Assembly (NCBI GenBank): GCA_001789745.1
Contig: MGAN01000020.1
Span: 1-33,327 of the forward strand
Length of the DNA stretch: 33,327 nt
DNA from: Candidatus Roizmanbacteria bacterium RIFCSPLOWO2_01_FULL_40_13
GTDB lineage: Bacteria; Patescibacteriota; Microgenomatia; UBA1406; GWC2-37-13
Direction: 5' to 3'
The position numbers were made by a program, and so were the translations under genes. This document shows, piece by piece, positions 6,537 through 18,213 of this stretch. The notes under the pieces were generated by a model. That model was not told the DNA's origin. It ran no database searches and worked only from the letters and a program-made list of their open reading frames with translations. Position 1 is the stretch's first letter; the number at the start of each line of letters is the position of its first letter.

Positions 6537-9080
6537 TTATTCTCCCGTCGGGGTAGGACTGGCTGAATCCCATGGGATATTTACCCCAATATTAATTAGC
6601 GAATCACCGTCTTTGCCCTTTTCGTTCCAAGATCTTACCCTAATTTCATAAACTCCGTCTTCAAATTCGAAGCTTTCGTTAAACTCGCCGATATTGCCGT
6701 CTAGAGTACGCACCTCACTTCCGTTTATATAGATTTTGGTAGTTCTGATCGGATCAAGGCTGGCTGTTTTGCCTTTTATTGCGATGGTGTTTGAATTGAC
6801 TGTTGTTTTATCGCTTGGATCTTTAATCTGTACAACGACAATGTCTTCGGCAGCGCTTGAAGTTTCGGTCGGGGGGTGATATTTATCGTCACTCTGTTCT
6901 TTCAGCCAAGCATCTACGGCTTCCTGCCAGCGGTTCTCGCCGTCGCTGGAAATAGGATCATTTTCCGTGATGGCAATAAATTCCTTTTCTTCATAATTGC
7001 CGGTTTTGATCTCAATTTCGTTGGCCAGTTTTCCCGAGCTTTTGGATATTTTAAGTTTTTTGTAAAACGGTGAGAGGTCTTTTGGTTCCGTGCCTTCGAC
7101 AAAATACTCCGATCTGACGGGTACGGCTTCATGCGGAAGCCCGCCCAAAAACGAGTCGACAGTTAAAGCTTGGACTTTTGCCGGTTTTTCCATGATTCCG
7201 TCTTGGTATTTTTTTAATAAATCAAGCATCAGACGGTAGAAAATTTGTGAAGCCCCGGTAGCTCCGGATGCGATTTTTTGATTCATCGGTGAATTATCGT
7301 TATTACCGGACCAAATGCCGACAGTTATTTCTTTGCTGAACCCGACAGCCCAGTTATCGCGCTTGTCATTGGTGGTGCCGGTTTTGGCCGCTACGGTTTT
7401 TCCGGGGATATTTAAATAAGAATTTGCGCCGAAGACTTCAAGCCTGGCGTTGTTATCAGATAAAATGTGTGAAATAAGAAAAGACGCCTCTTCCGACAAT
7501 ACACGCCGTTTTTTAACTTTAGGTCTTTTGAAAACTGTTTTATTGTCAAAATCCCTGATTTCTAAAACGGACGATTCATCAACCTTTTCGCCTCCCCTGG
7601 CAAATACCGAAAAAGCGGAGGTTAGATCAAGCAAAGTGGTTTCGCCACCTCCCAGAGTGATCGCCAAACCAAAACGACGGAGATTGTCTTCTGACGGCGC
7701 CAGAGTATCAAGACCCATATCGCCGGCTAATTGCAGGAAGTCTTTTATACCAACCATGGCCAAAAGCTTGACCGCAGACACGTTTATCGAATTTCCCAGA
7801 GCGAATCTCAACTGGACGGGACCCCTGTATTTGCCGTCGTAGTTGACCGGAAGATAATCGTCCTGTCCGGACTGGGGAAAAGCCGTTTTCAGATCCATAA
7901 TCAAGGTAGCCGGGGTATAGCCTTTTTCAAAAGCAAGCGCATAAGTTATTGGTTTTATGGCGCTTCCGGGCTGGCGAAGACCAAGTGAGGCGTTGAATTT
8001 TCCGAACTCGTTATCGTTAAAGTCGTAAGAGCCCACCATGGCTAGGATTTCATTTGTCTGGCTATCCAACACGATGACAGCGCTATTGGTAAGATCAAAA
8101 TTCTTAAGTTTTTTGATTTCCTCCCTGACAATCTTTTCGGCAGTTTTTTGTACATCCAGCGACAGGGTGGTTTTGATTTTGACGCCGCGTTCAAGCAGTT
8201 TGCCGCCGTATTCCCTTTCTATTTGATCCCTGACATAGAAAACAAAGTGAGGAGCTTCTATTGCCAAGCTCTGTTGGGTAAAAGTCAATTTGTCCAGCGA
8301 TTTTAAGGAAGCATTTTCCTCCGACTTGTTGATATGACCGTCTTCCCGCATCCGTCTTAAGACATCTTTAGTTCTTTGCTTCCAGGCTGCATTTTTGCCG
8401 ATAAAAGGTGAGTATTCGCTTGGCCTTTGCGGTAAACCGGCCAAAAATGCCGATTCAGTAATTGTTAAATTTTTTGGCAATTTGGCAAAATACCCCTTTG
8501 ACGCGGAGCCGACTCCCCAATAATTACCTCCATATGGAGCTTCATTTAGATACATTTCCAAAATTTCGTCTTTGCCGTAACGCCTTTCTACCTCAAATGC
8601 CAGAATAATTTCTTTAATTTTGCGTGAAAAAGTTCTTTTCGAGTCAAGCAGGACATTTTTTATTAACTGCTGCGTTATGGTTGAACCGCTCTGTAGTCCT
8701 TTTCCCATTGTGATGTTAATCGCTGCCCTGATTATTCCCAATTCGGAAATTCCTCTATGCCGGTAAAAGTTCTTATCTTCTATAGCCAAAGTTGCCTCTT
8801 TTAAGTTGTCGGAGATTTCGTCAAACGCAACAGGATAACGGTTTTTATCTTTATACATCTCGAAAAGTAGTTTATCGTCTCTATCAAGAAAGATGGTGGA
8901 ACTTTGCGATAATTGAGTCAACTTCCCCGGAGAAGGTAAATCTCTGGCAAACCAGGCAAAAATAATCACGGTAAATAAAAAACCGAAAGATATAACTCCT
9001 GATATAATAAACACAGATAGGGTTATCAGCCGTTGACCGGTAAAACGGCGGGTAAAACGCCTTAGCCGTAATTTATTCAT
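6537..9080 (-). CDS. Class A penicillin-binding protein (transglycosylase/transpeptidase)
   Basis: Polymerises and cross-links peptidoglycan at the outer face of the membrane. A basic N-terminus and one transmembrane segment (about residues 18-43) are followed by a GT51 domain with catalytic-type Glu in AIEDKNFYRHRG (E101) and GGSTITQQ-like SGSTITQQLIKN. The transpeptidase domain carries SxxK (S373 in GSAIKP), SxN (SIN at 431-433) and KTG (566-568). Beyond the usual end there is a linker and a C-terminal Ig-like or glucodextranase-B-like beta domain (about residues 745-840) that ends in a Ser/Pro/Thr tail. 847 residues. The gene stands alone between two (+) strand groups. Confidence 0.93.
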   Translation of the reverse strand: MNKLRLRRFTRRFTGQRLITLSVFIISGVISFGFLFTVIIFAWFARDLPSPGKLTQLSQSSTIFLDRDDKLLFEMYKDKNRYPVAFDEISDNLKEATLAIEDKNFYRHRGISELGIIRAAINITMGKGLQSGSTITQQLIKNVLLDSKRTFSRKIKEIILAFEVERRYGKDEILEMYLNEAPYGGNYWGVGSASKGYFAKLPKNLTITESAFLAGLPQRPSEYSPFIGKNAAWKQRTKDVLRRMREDGHINKSEENASLKSLDKLTFTQQSLAIEAPHFVFYVRDQIEREYGGKLLERGVKIKTTLSLDVQKTAEKIVREEIKKLKNFDLTNSAVIVLDSQTNEILAMVGSYDFNDNEFGKFNASLGLRQPGSAIKPITYALAFEKGYTPATLIMDLKTAFPQSGQDDYLPVNYDGKYRGPVQLRFALGNSINVSAVKLLAMVGIKDFLQLAGDMGLDTLAPSEDNLRRFGLAITLGGGETTLLDLTSAFSVFARGGEKVDESSVLEIRDFDNKTVFKRPKVKKRRVLSEEASFLISHILSDNNARLEVFGANSYLNIPGKTVAAKTGTTNDKRDNWAVGFSKEITVGIWSGNNDNSPMNQKIASGATGASQIFYRLMLDLLKKYQDGIMEKPAKVQALTVDSFLGGLPHEAVPVRSEYFVEGTEPKDLSPFYKKLKISKSSGKLANEIEIKTGNYEEKEFIAITENDPISSDGENRWQEAVDAWLKEQSDDKYHPPTETSSAAEDIVVVQIKDPSDKTTVNSNTIAIKGKTASLDPIRTTKIYINGSEVRTLDGNIGEFNESFEFEDGVYEIRVRSWNEKGKDGDSLINIGVNIPWDSASPTPTGE

Positions 9081-9087
9081 AGTTATA

Positions 9088-9093
9088 AGTATA
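9088..9093 (-). promoter_or_regulatory. -10 box of the PBP gene
   Basis: TATACT on the (-) strand, 7 bases before the ATG at 9080. No good -35 is visible 17 bases upstream. The spacing implies a leaderless or nearly leaderless transcript. Confidence 0.45.
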
Positions 9094-9113
9094 ACAAAAA
9101 GCCGATATTGATT

Positions 9114-9230
9114 ATGAAACTCAAAAAACTATTCAGGTTGAAAAAGGAAACAATTTGGAAAATTATTATTATTATATCCAGCATTTTGCTAATCTTATCT
9201 TCGCTGGCTCCGATTTTGTTTTTGAGTTAA
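9114..9230 (+). CDS. Tiny single-pass membrane protein, function unknown
   Basis: 38 residues. A basic N-terminus (MKLKKLFRLKKETIWK) is followed by one long hydrophobic helix (IIIIISSILLILSSLAPILF) and then LS-stop. The Lys/Arg-rich start would orient the N-terminus to the cytoplasm. It sits between the divergent PBP start and recG, whose ATG is 12 bases after this stop, so it is probably co-transcribed with recG. Composition and the clean start/stop support a real gene, but I do not recognise a family. It could serve as a small envelope peptide or simply be a recG leader ORF. Confidence 0.55.
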   Translation: MKLKKLFRLKKETIWKIIIIISSILLILSSLAPILFLS

Positions 9231-9242
9231 AATAAATCCAGC

Positions 9243-11342
9243 ATGAATTTAGCCACTCCGATTGAGAAACTTCCGGGAACAAGTTTTTTAACCTTAAAAA
9301 AACTTAAAAATATCGAAATTAATAATTATTGGGAATTGTTAAATTACTTTCCCTTCAGATATGAAAACTATTCAATCGTCTCGCCAATCTCCAGTCTGCA
9401 AAACGGAGAAACAGTCACCATCAAAGGAAAACTTATCGAAATTGAAAATTTATACAGTAAAAGAGGATTAAAAATCCAAAAAGCGAAACTTGCCGACGCA
9501 AGCGGTCAGATTGACCTTATATGGTATAACCAGCCATATCTTTTACGCGTCTTAAAGTCTGGCATGTACTTGTCTTTGGCAGGCGAGGTCAAAGGTTTTT
9601 TTCATTCTTTAAGTTTTGTGCCGAAAGAATTTGACATTATCCGCGATTTTGGTCAGGAGACTATTCATACAGGACGACTTATTCCTATATACCCCGAAAA
9701 AAAGGGTTTATCGGCAAAACTTTTTCGCGAAAAAATCCATTACCTAATCGAACATCACTGCAAAGGTAATTATCAAGACAATTTAGAGGAATTACTTCCC
9801 CATGACATTACCAAAAAATTTGATTTATTAAGTGAATCAGCCGCTTATAAGCAAATTCACTTTCCCCGGAATTTGCAACTGGCTAAACAAGCAAGAGAAA
9901 GGCTTGCTTTTGATGAATTATTCCTTATTCAACTGTCTTCTCAAATAGTCAGACGGGATTGGGAAAAGGAAAATGTTGGAAACGCATTTAAGATGGAGAC
10001 TCAAAGCCTTGCGTCTCTACAGGATTTTATCAAAAATTTGCCTTTCGAATTAACCAGCGCTCAAAAAAGATCAACCCGAGAAATAATTTCTGATTTAAGA
10101 AAAACAAAACCTATGAACCGCTTTTTACAGGGAGATGTCGGATCGGGTAAAACCGTAGTCGCGGCTACCGCTTGTTATTTTTCTTATCTTAATGGTTATA
10201 AGTCGCTTTTTATGGCTCCAACTGAAATTTTAGCCTATCAGCATTACCAAACCCTAAAAAAATTATTCGCCCAATATCAATTTAATATTGCTTTGCAAAC
10301 TCGCACGATGAAGAATTTTATAAATCGGAAACGGGTAAGTAAAAACAATAATGTTAAAAAAAATAAGATAAATTATGATCTGATTATTGGCACCCACGCA
10401 TTAATTAATCAAAATTTGGAATTCGATAAGGTGGGCTTGGTGGTTATCGACGAACAGCACAGATTCGGCGTGGTCCAAAGAGCCAAGTTAAAAGAAAAAG
10501 GCTTGAACCCGCATCTTCTGACCATGACGGCAACTCCAATACCGCGCACAGTGGCCCTGACCCTTTATGGAGAGTTGGATATTTCGCTAATCGACGAATT
10601 GCCCCAAGGCAGAAAATCAGTTAAAACATACCTTGTTCCCAAAGAAAAAAGACAAGCAGGATATCAATGGATAAGAAAAAAAATCAATTCTGACAAAGCG
10701 CAAGTTTTTATAATCTGTCCTTTGATCGAGGAATCAGATGTCGAAACCATGAAGTCTGTCAAGGCGGCTAAAAAAGAATTTTTGAAGCTGCAAAGTGACA
10801 TTTTTCCTCAATTTAGATTAGCGTTATTGCACGGAAAAGTAAAAACTGATGAAAAAAATATAATCATGCGGGATTTTAAAGTCAAAAAATATGATATTTT
10901 GGTTGCCACTTCTTTAGTTGAGGTCGGAATTGATATTCCTTCAGCAACTATTATGATTATCGAGGGAGCGGACAGATTCGGCTTGGCTCAACTGCATCAG
11001 TTAAGAGGGCGAATCGGCAGAAGCGAAAAGCAATCTTACTGTTTTCTTTATACCGAATCAGGGGGCGCTAGCATAATTGAAAAGCTGAAATTCTTCGCCA
11101 AAACCAACAGCGGTATCAAAATCGCCGAATATGATCTGCAAAGACGGGGGCCGGGCGAGGTCTTTGGAACGCGCCAGCATGGATTTCTGAATCTTAAGAT
11201 TGCGTCGTTGGCAGATCTTGATCTGATAGAAAAATCAAGACAAGCCGTAATCCATTTTTTAAGAAACCACTCTTTAAAATCCGTTGCAAATCTTAAAACA
11301 AGATTTAAAGATTATAAGTTGACCCAGATCAGTCGTGACTGA
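9243..11342 (+). CDS. recG: ATP-dependent DNA helicase RecG
   Basis: Branch-migrates Holliday junctions and reverses stalled replication forks. 699 residues. An N-terminal wedge/OB domain (about 1-230, with VTIKGKLIEIENLYSKRGLK and LIWYNQPYLLRVL) is followed by the helicase core: FELTSAQKRSTREI, Walker A GDVGSGKT (starting at G297), the DEQH box in VVIDEQHRFGVVQR (D403), motif III MTATPIPRTVALTLYGELD, and the C-terminal helicase motifs VATSLVEVGIDIPSAT and HQLRGRIGRS. It ends with the RecG-specific QRRGPGEVFGTRQHG region. A short Lys/Asn-rich insert (NRKRVSKNNNVKKNK) sits just after the Ib region. No Shine-Dalgarno sequence precedes the ATG. Confidence 0.97.
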   Translation: MNLATPIEKLPGTSFLTLKKLKNIEINNYWELLNYFPFRYENYSIVSPISSLQNGETVTIKGKLIEIENLYSKRGLKIQKAKLADASGQIDLIWYNQPYLLRVLKSGMYLSLAGEVKGFFHSLSFVPKEFDIIRDFGQETIHTGRLIPIYPEKKGLSAKLFREKIHYLIEHHCKGNYQDNLEELLPHDITKKFDLLSESAAYKQIHFPRNLQLAKQARERLAFDELFLIQLSSQIVRRDWEKENVGNAFKMETQSLASLQDFIKNLPFELTSAQKRSTREIISDLRKTKPMNRFLQGDVGSGKTVVAATACYFSYLNGYKSLFMAPTEILAYQHYQTLKKLFAQYQFNIALQTRTMKNFINRKRVSKNNNVKKNKINYDLIIGTHALINQNLEFDKVGLVVIDEQHRFGVVQRAKLKEKGLNPHLLTMTATPIPRTVALTLYGELDISLIDELPQGRKSVKTYLVPKEKRQAGYQWIRKKINSDKAQVFIICPLIEESDVETMKSVKAAKKEFLKLQSDIFPQFRLALLHGKVKTDEKNIIMRDFKVKKYDILVATSLVEVGIDIPSATIMIIEGADRFGLAQLHQLRGRIGRSEKQSYCFLYTESGGASIIEKLKFFAKTNSGIKIAEYDLQRRGPGEVFGTRQHGFLNLKIASLADLDLIEKSRQAVIHFLRNHSLKSVANLKTRFKDYKLTQISRD

Positions 11343-11365
11343 CCGATTTACTCCAAAAATTTTGC

Positions 11366-11469
11366 TATACTTCGATAACTTAAGGTTTGCAACCGAGTTA
11401 CTTAGTTTATACTCATCTAATCCGCTTTTTCGCACTGGGTGAGCTGCAAATCGGAGTAAGACGGGTATA
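11366..11469 (+). repeat. Two-hairpin dispersed element, copy 2
   Basis: The 5' box TATACT (11366) is followed by a small hairpin (TAACT ... AGTTA). The main stem-loop is at 11408-11469: left arm TATACTCATCTAATCCG, right arm CGGAGTAAGACGGGTATA, with an inner CAC-TGG-GTG loop. It lies between recG and the kinase gene. Confidence 0.75.
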
Positions 11470-11486
11470 GTTGGTTTTTAATATTT

Positions 11487-11492
11487 TATATT
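11487..11492 (+). promoter_or_regulatory. -10 box of the PfkB-family kinase gene
   Basis: TATATT, 6 bases before the ATG at 11499. The -35 is weak. It falls 18 bases after the repeat copy, so the repeat occupies the normal upstream promoter region. Confidence 0.35.
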
Positions 11493-11498
11493 AAAAAT

Positions 11499-12410
11499 AT
11501 GTATGATTTGATATCAATTGGAAATATCAGTATAGATCTTTATTTTAAGGGTGATGCGCTGACTTTCCAAAACAATAGATTTCAACTGGCTGTGGGCGGT
11601 AAATACTTCGCCGACCATTTTTATACCGGTATAGGCGGCGGCGGGGTCAATATTGCAATCGGAGCAAGCAAATTTGGTCTAAATACAGCCGTGCTTGGCA
11701 CTGTCGGCGAAAATCCTTTTAAAGAAATAATCAATCAGATGCTCGATGATCATAAGGTATCAAGTAAATTATGCCACTTTGAGTCGAATTATTATAACCT
11801 CTCCAGCATTTTTTTAACCGATAAAGGCGAAAAAACAATCGTCCACTACACTACTCCTCATAAAAACATCTTGCGTAAAGCTTCCTCGATTAAGCATTTA
11901 GTCGAAGCTAAAGCGGTATTTATGGGAAATTTACCCGATGTATCCCTTACAGAGCGCGAAATTACCCTAAATCTCTGTAAAAAAAATCATATCCTGACGG
12001 TGCTTAATTTGGGAGTTGAAGACTGCCGCAGACCTAAGCATCAACTCGAGAATTTACTTAAGAAAGCTGACATATTGATTTTAAACGGTCATGAATTTGC
12101 CGAGCTGGTCAAAGCCCAATACAAAGATATTCATTTTCATGAGGACGTTGTTGAATGGTACCTGCCAAATTTAGCGGATAAAATGGTTGTTGTTACTGAG
12201 GGGAAAACGGGCAGTTATGCTTATAATCAACATCAAGTTTATCATCAAGACGCTGAACCGGCAGAAAAAATTCTGGATTCAACCGGAGCCGGTGATGCAT
12301 ATGCCGCTGGGTTTATCGCCGAATATTCTAAATCTAAAAGCATTGAAAAATCGATGGAGGAAGGATCAAAATATGCTGCGAAAATTCTAGCAAAGATAGG
12401 AGCGAATTGA
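11499..12410 (+). CDS. PfkB-family carbohydrate/nucleoside kinase
   Basis: Transfers phosphate from ATP to a sugar or nucleoside; the substrate cannot be told from sequence. 303 residues with the N-terminal family signature GIGGGGVNIAIGASKFGL (about 44-61) and the C-terminal anion-hole and catalytic motif DSTGAGDAYAAGF (260-272, catalytic base D266). The lid segment FQNNRFQLAVGGKYFADHFY resembles ribokinase/adenosine-kinase relatives. It is alone on its strand between recG and the convergent gpmI, so context does not give a substrate. Ribokinase, adenosine kinase and fructokinase-like activities are all possible. Confidence 0.88.
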   Translation: MYDLISIGNISIDLYFKGDALTFQNNRFQLAVGGKYFADHFYTGIGGGGVNIAIGASKFGLNTAVLGTVGENPFKEIINQMLDDHKVSSKLCHFESNYYNLSSIFLTDKGEKTIVHYTTPHKNILRKASSIKHLVEAKAVFMGNLPDVSLTEREITLNLCKKNHILTVLNLGVEDCRRPKHQLENLLKKADILILNGHEFAELVKAQYKDIHFHEDVVEWYLPNLADKMVVVTEGKTGSYAYNQHQVYHQDAEPAEKILDSTGAGDAYAAGFIAEYSKSKSIEKSMEEGSKYAAKILAKIGAN

Positions 12411-12444
12411 CGAAGATTTTTCCTTAATTCTTCGCTAGCAATTC
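12404..12444. terminator. Nested hairpin between convergent genes
   Basis: GAATTG at 12404 pairs with CAATTC ending at 12444. Inside it, CGAAGA pairs with TCTTCG around a T-rich loop. The structure overlaps the kinase stop codon and ends five bases before the gpmI stop. Its position suits a bidirectional terminator, but there is no strong flanking U-tract. Confidence 0.4.
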
Positions 12445-12448
12445 TACT

Positions 12449-14086
12449 TCATCCTAATCTTATTTCTTCCAACAAATCCCTACCAGTCATATCTTGTGGT
12501 TTAGGTAATTCAAGCAGAGTCAATACGGTAGGAGCAACATCAGCCAATATTCCTGATTGAAGTTTGATAAACCTTCCTTGATACTTATTGCTAATGGCAA
12601 TAAAAGGCACAGGATTGTCCGTGTGCTCTGTGGAAATTTCACCGGTTTGAGGGTTAATTTTTTCTTCCGCATTTCCGTGATCGGCAGTAATCAACAGGGC
12701 ATAATTTAATAATTTAGCGTGTTCTGCAAGTTTGGCTAAACAAAGATCAATAGTTTTGATAGATTTAATTGTAGCTTCAATATTTCCCGTATGGCCTACC
12801 ATATCAGGATTGGCAAAATTCACTAATATAAAGCGGTATTTTTTTTGTTGCATTTTTTCAATTAGCATATTCGTCAACTCGTAGGCCGACATCTCAGGTT
12901 TCATATCATAAGTGGGGACTTTAGGCGAAGGAATAATTAATCTATCTTCTCCGGGAAAAGAACTCTCAATTTGCCCGTTAAAATAGAAAGTAACAAATCT
13001 TTCCTTTTCAGACTCTGACATTCGCAGCTGTAAAAAACCGGCCTCCGAAATAATTTTCCCAAGCGGATTATTAACTCTGATCGGAGAAAAGGCAACGTAA
13101 GTAGACAGATTTTTTTCATACTCGGTCATCGAGACAAAAAAAAGATTATTTATTTTTTTTCCCCTGCTAAAAGGAGGATTAACTATTTTTTCTTTTGGAA
13201 GATGAGTTTTATAGTACTTGATGGCATAGGGATCAAACGACATTGATTTATTGGCTTCCTGCTCAAAATTATCTAGTACGAACGCTTTAGTCAGCTGTCT
13301 TGGCCTATCAATTCTGTAATTAAAAAAGATTATTGCGTCGTTTTCTTCAATTAAGGCTATCGGTTTACCACCGTCTGTTATGTTAGTGGGATCGATAAAT
13401 TCGTCGGTTTTGCCTTGATTATAGGAACTTTCAATTGCGGTATTTACGTCTTTAGCTTGAATTTCACCGCCACGAATTAAACATAAATAAGCTTTTTCCG
13501 TGCGTTCCCACCGGCGATCACGATCCATTGCGTAATATCGACCCATAATCGAAGCAATCTTACCTATTTTGAAAGCTTCTAGTTTTTCTTGAATATTTTT
13601 TACCGCATTTAATGCCGACTTGGGAGGAGAATCACGGCCGTCCGTAATTAAATGCAAATAAATTTTTTCGCAGGCTTGTTCTTTTAAAAAATATAAAAGC
13701 GCATAAAGATGTTCTATATGTGAGTGAACTGACCCTTCGCCAATCAAACCCAGAAGATGCATTTTACTGCTATTTTTTTTAGTATGATTAGCGGCCTGTA
13801 AAAATATATTATTTTTATAAAAATTTCCGTCCGCAATCGCCATATTTATTCTAGGCAAATCCTGATAAACAATTTTCCCTGCTCCTAGATTAAGATGGCC
13901 AACTTCAGTATTCCCCACTTCATCGGCTGGCAAACCTACTGCTGATCCTGAAGCTTTAAGCGTAGTATTGGGATAACTATAGAGAAAAGAATTTATATTG
14001 GTAGGATTTGCGAGATAGATAGCGTTACCCGGACCATGTGAGGCAATACCAAATCCATCAACAACTATTAGAATAACGGGTGTCAT
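12449..14086 (-). CDS. gpmI: 2,3-bisphosphoglycerate-independent phosphoglycerate mutase
   Basis: Interconverts 3- and 2-phosphoglycerate in the cytoplasm; alkaline-phosphatase superfamily, using two Mn ions. 545 residues. Metal-binding segments are visible: VVDGFG (D10), GEGSVHSHIEHL, TDGRDSPPKSA, FANPDMVGHTGN and TADHGNAEEK. The nucleophile motif, normally GNSEVGHLN, reads GNTEVGHLN here, so Thr60 replaces the catalytic serine. The C-terminus LPKPQDMTGRDLLE is typical. Its product feeds enolase, encoded at 21831. Confidence 0.95.
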   Translation of the reverse strand: MTPVILIVVDGFGIASHGPGNAIYLANPTNINSFLYSYPNTTLKASGSAVGLPADEVGNTEVGHLNLGAGKIVYQDLPRINMAIADGNFYKNNIFLQAANHTKKNSSKMHLLGLIGEGSVHSHIEHLYALLYFLKEQACEKIYLHLITDGRDSPPKSALNAVKNIQEKLEAFKIGKIASIMGRYYAMDRDRRWERTEKAYLCLIRGGEIQAKDVNTAIESSYNQGKTDEFIDPTNITDGGKPIALIEENDAIIFFNYRIDRPRQLTKAFVLDNFEQEANKSMSFDPYAIKYYKTHLPKEKIVNPPFSRGKKINNLFFVSMTEYEKNLSTYVAFSPIRVNNPLGKIISEAGFLQLRMSESEKERFVTFYFNGQIESSFPGEDRLIIPSPKVPTYDMKPEMSAYELTNMLIEKMQQKKYRFILVNFANPDMVGHTGNIEATIKSIKTIDLCLAKLAEHAKLLNYALLITADHGNAEEKINPQTGEISTEHTDNPVPFIAISNKYQGRFIKLQSGILADVAPTVLTLLELPKPQDMTGRDLLEEIRLG

Positions 14087-14092
14087 TACCTA

Positions 14093-14098
14093 AGTATA
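14093..14098 (-). promoter_or_regulatory. -10 box of gpmI
   Basis: TATACT on the (-) strand, 6 bases before the gpmI ATG. No convincing -35. The position implies a leaderless mRNA. Confidence 0.45.
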
Positions 14099-14152
14099 AT
14101 GGATCAAGTTTCTGGTATCTAGTATAAAAAAAACTAAAAATTTTGTCTTATG

Positions 14153-14635
14153 CTAATATAAAATACTTTTATTAAGGTAACAATAGGCCAATCCGCACGC
14201 GATTGCGTCAATTTCATCATCCTCTTTGATTTTTTTGGAGATATGTAAGGTTATATTGACCATTTTGCGAATAGACAATTTATCAGCTTGTCCGTAACCA
14301 GTAACAGTCTTTTTAATCTGTAGTGGAGTTAATAATTTTAAAGCTATTTTATGCTGCGCAGCCAAAAGCATGATCACCCCTTGAGTCTGGCTTACTGCTA
14401 TTGCCGTTTTTTTGTTCTTAAAAAAAAATAATTGTTCAATTACGATTACCTGAGGTCTAAATTCATTAATAACTTTATTTAGTTTTTGATAAATTTGTAA
14501 AAGCCTCTTTTCAATTGCGATTGTTTTATCGGTTTTTAATAATCCTGAAGTTCTCAAGTAAGAATCGATACCCTTATTATGAAAGACGCTATAACCAGTT
14601 TTCTCTAAACCCGAATCTATTGCGAGTACAATCAT
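14153..14635 (-). CDS. ruvC: Crossover junction endodeoxyribonuclease RuvC
   Basis: Resolves Holliday junctions by paired nicks. 160 residues with the RNase H-like fold and the four acidic catalytic residues visible: D7 (AIDSGLEKTGYS), E67 (VIVIEQLFF), D140 and D143 (EDDEIDAIACGLAY). The central NKKTAIAVSQTQGVIMLLA helix and VTGYGQADK loop are characteristic. The C-terminus is slightly divergent (YCYLNKSILY). ruvA and ruvB are not in this window. gpmI lies 66 bases downstream on the same strand but has its own -10 box. Confidence 0.95.
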   Translation of the reverse strand: MIVLAIDSGLEKTGYSVFHNKGIDSYLRTSGLLKTDKTIAIEKRLLQIYQKLNKVINEFRPQVIVIEQLFFFKNKKTAIAVSQTQGVIMLLAAQHKIALKLLTPLQIKKTVTGYGQADKLSIRKMVNITLHISKKIKEDDEIDAIACGLAYCYLNKSILY

Positions 14636-14645
14636 TACATATACA

Positions 14646-14651
14646 ATTATA
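14646..14651 (-). promoter_or_regulatory. -10 box of ruvC
   Basis: A perfect TATAAT on the (-) strand, 10 bases before the ATG. The -35 is poor. The predicted 5' leader is only a few bases long. Confidence 0.45.
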
Positions 14652-14696
14652 CGCGATGAGTCTATATTAATTCTTTATTGAAGTTTTAATTCATCC

Positions 14697-14790
14697 TATA
14701 TACCACTCGCAAATGAATTTGCTCGAGTATATACCCCTCTAAGCTGCTTTGACAACCCGATGGGTTGCAAACCAGCATAAGACGGGTATA
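14697..14790 (+). repeat. Two-hairpin dispersed element, copy 3
   Basis: The first hairpin has ACTCGCAAAT pairing with ATTTGC-t-CGAGT around a GA loop. The second is at 14730-14790: left arm TATACCCCTCTAAGCTG, right arm CAGCATAAGACGGGTATA, loop region CAACCCGATGGGTTG. Both stems are long and clear. It lies between ruvC and the 23S gene. Confidence 0.8.
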
Positions 14791-14816
14791 GCTACCGCAA
14801 TACGAAATGTCATATT

Positions 14817-14981
14817 TGTCATCCTGAATTTATTTCAGGATCTTGTTGTTTATACTTCTGTTAATTGATATAGCAATCAGTATATACCCCTCCTTAGTTG
14901 ATTTGATAAGATGACTTTAGTTGACAATTTGCAAAATTAACTAAGAGGGGGTATAGATGCTGATACAAGTTCAGCATGACA
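14817..14981 (+). repeat. TGTCATCCTGA-type repeat, copy B, interrupted by element copy 4
   Basis: The left part TGTCATCCTGAATTTATTTC with CAGGATCTTG forms one hairpin (CCTGAA ... TTCAGG). The right part ATGCTGATACAAGTTCAGCA forms another and runs into TGACA. The two halves are separated by the two-hairpin element at 14851-14955, so this repeat was the target of that insertion. Confidence 0.65.
14851..14955 (+). repeat. Two-hairpin dispersed element, copy 4 (nested)
   Basis: The 5' box TATACT pairs with AGTATA, with ATTG/CAAT inside. The main stem-loop is at 14883-14955: left arm TATACCCCTCCTTAGTTGAT, right arm ATTAACTAAGAGGGGGTATA. It is nearly identical to copy 6 at 25483, including the central ATAAGATGACTTTAGTTGAC. 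Confidence 0.8.
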
Positions 14982-15027
14982 TTTATCAAAACCGGTCATT
15001 TTGTTTTGCGCTGACTATAGTTTATTT

Positions 15028-15039
15028 TTACTAACAAAA

Positions 15040-15049
<10 letters not shown>
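15028..15049 (-). other. 3' arm of the pre-23S processing stem
   Basis: This 22-base arm pairs with 18024-18045 at every position, with one G-U. Together the arms bracket the 23S gene and form the long duplex expected for RNase III-type processing. Confidence 0.7.
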
Positions 15050-18023
<2,974 letters not shown>

Positions 18024-18031
<8 letters not shown>

Positions 18032-18045
18032 TTTCTTGTTAGTAA
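18024..18045 (-). other. 5' arm of the pre-23S processing stem
   Basis: Complementary to 15028-15049. On the (-) strand it reads TTACTAACAAGAAAGATGGG and then AG, immediately before the mature 23S 5' end. Confidence 0.7.
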
Positions 18046-18213
18046 TTTTCCCTGTTAAATATTTGCTTTAACAAATTTAACAGGGAGACCTATCTCAAAT
18101 TGTTAAGGTGCTAAATAAAATGTCCCACTTCGTTAGGGACACCCTCGCATTATAACTAAATAATATTTGTTTTCAATTTTAAAAATCGGACCGCCTCTCC
18201 CTGCTCTTTAAAT

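Noticed and set aside
11366-11469. Two-hairpin elements as intrinsic terminators
   Set aside because: No U-tract follows the stems, and copies also lie upstream of genes and promoters (copies 1, 2 and 6).
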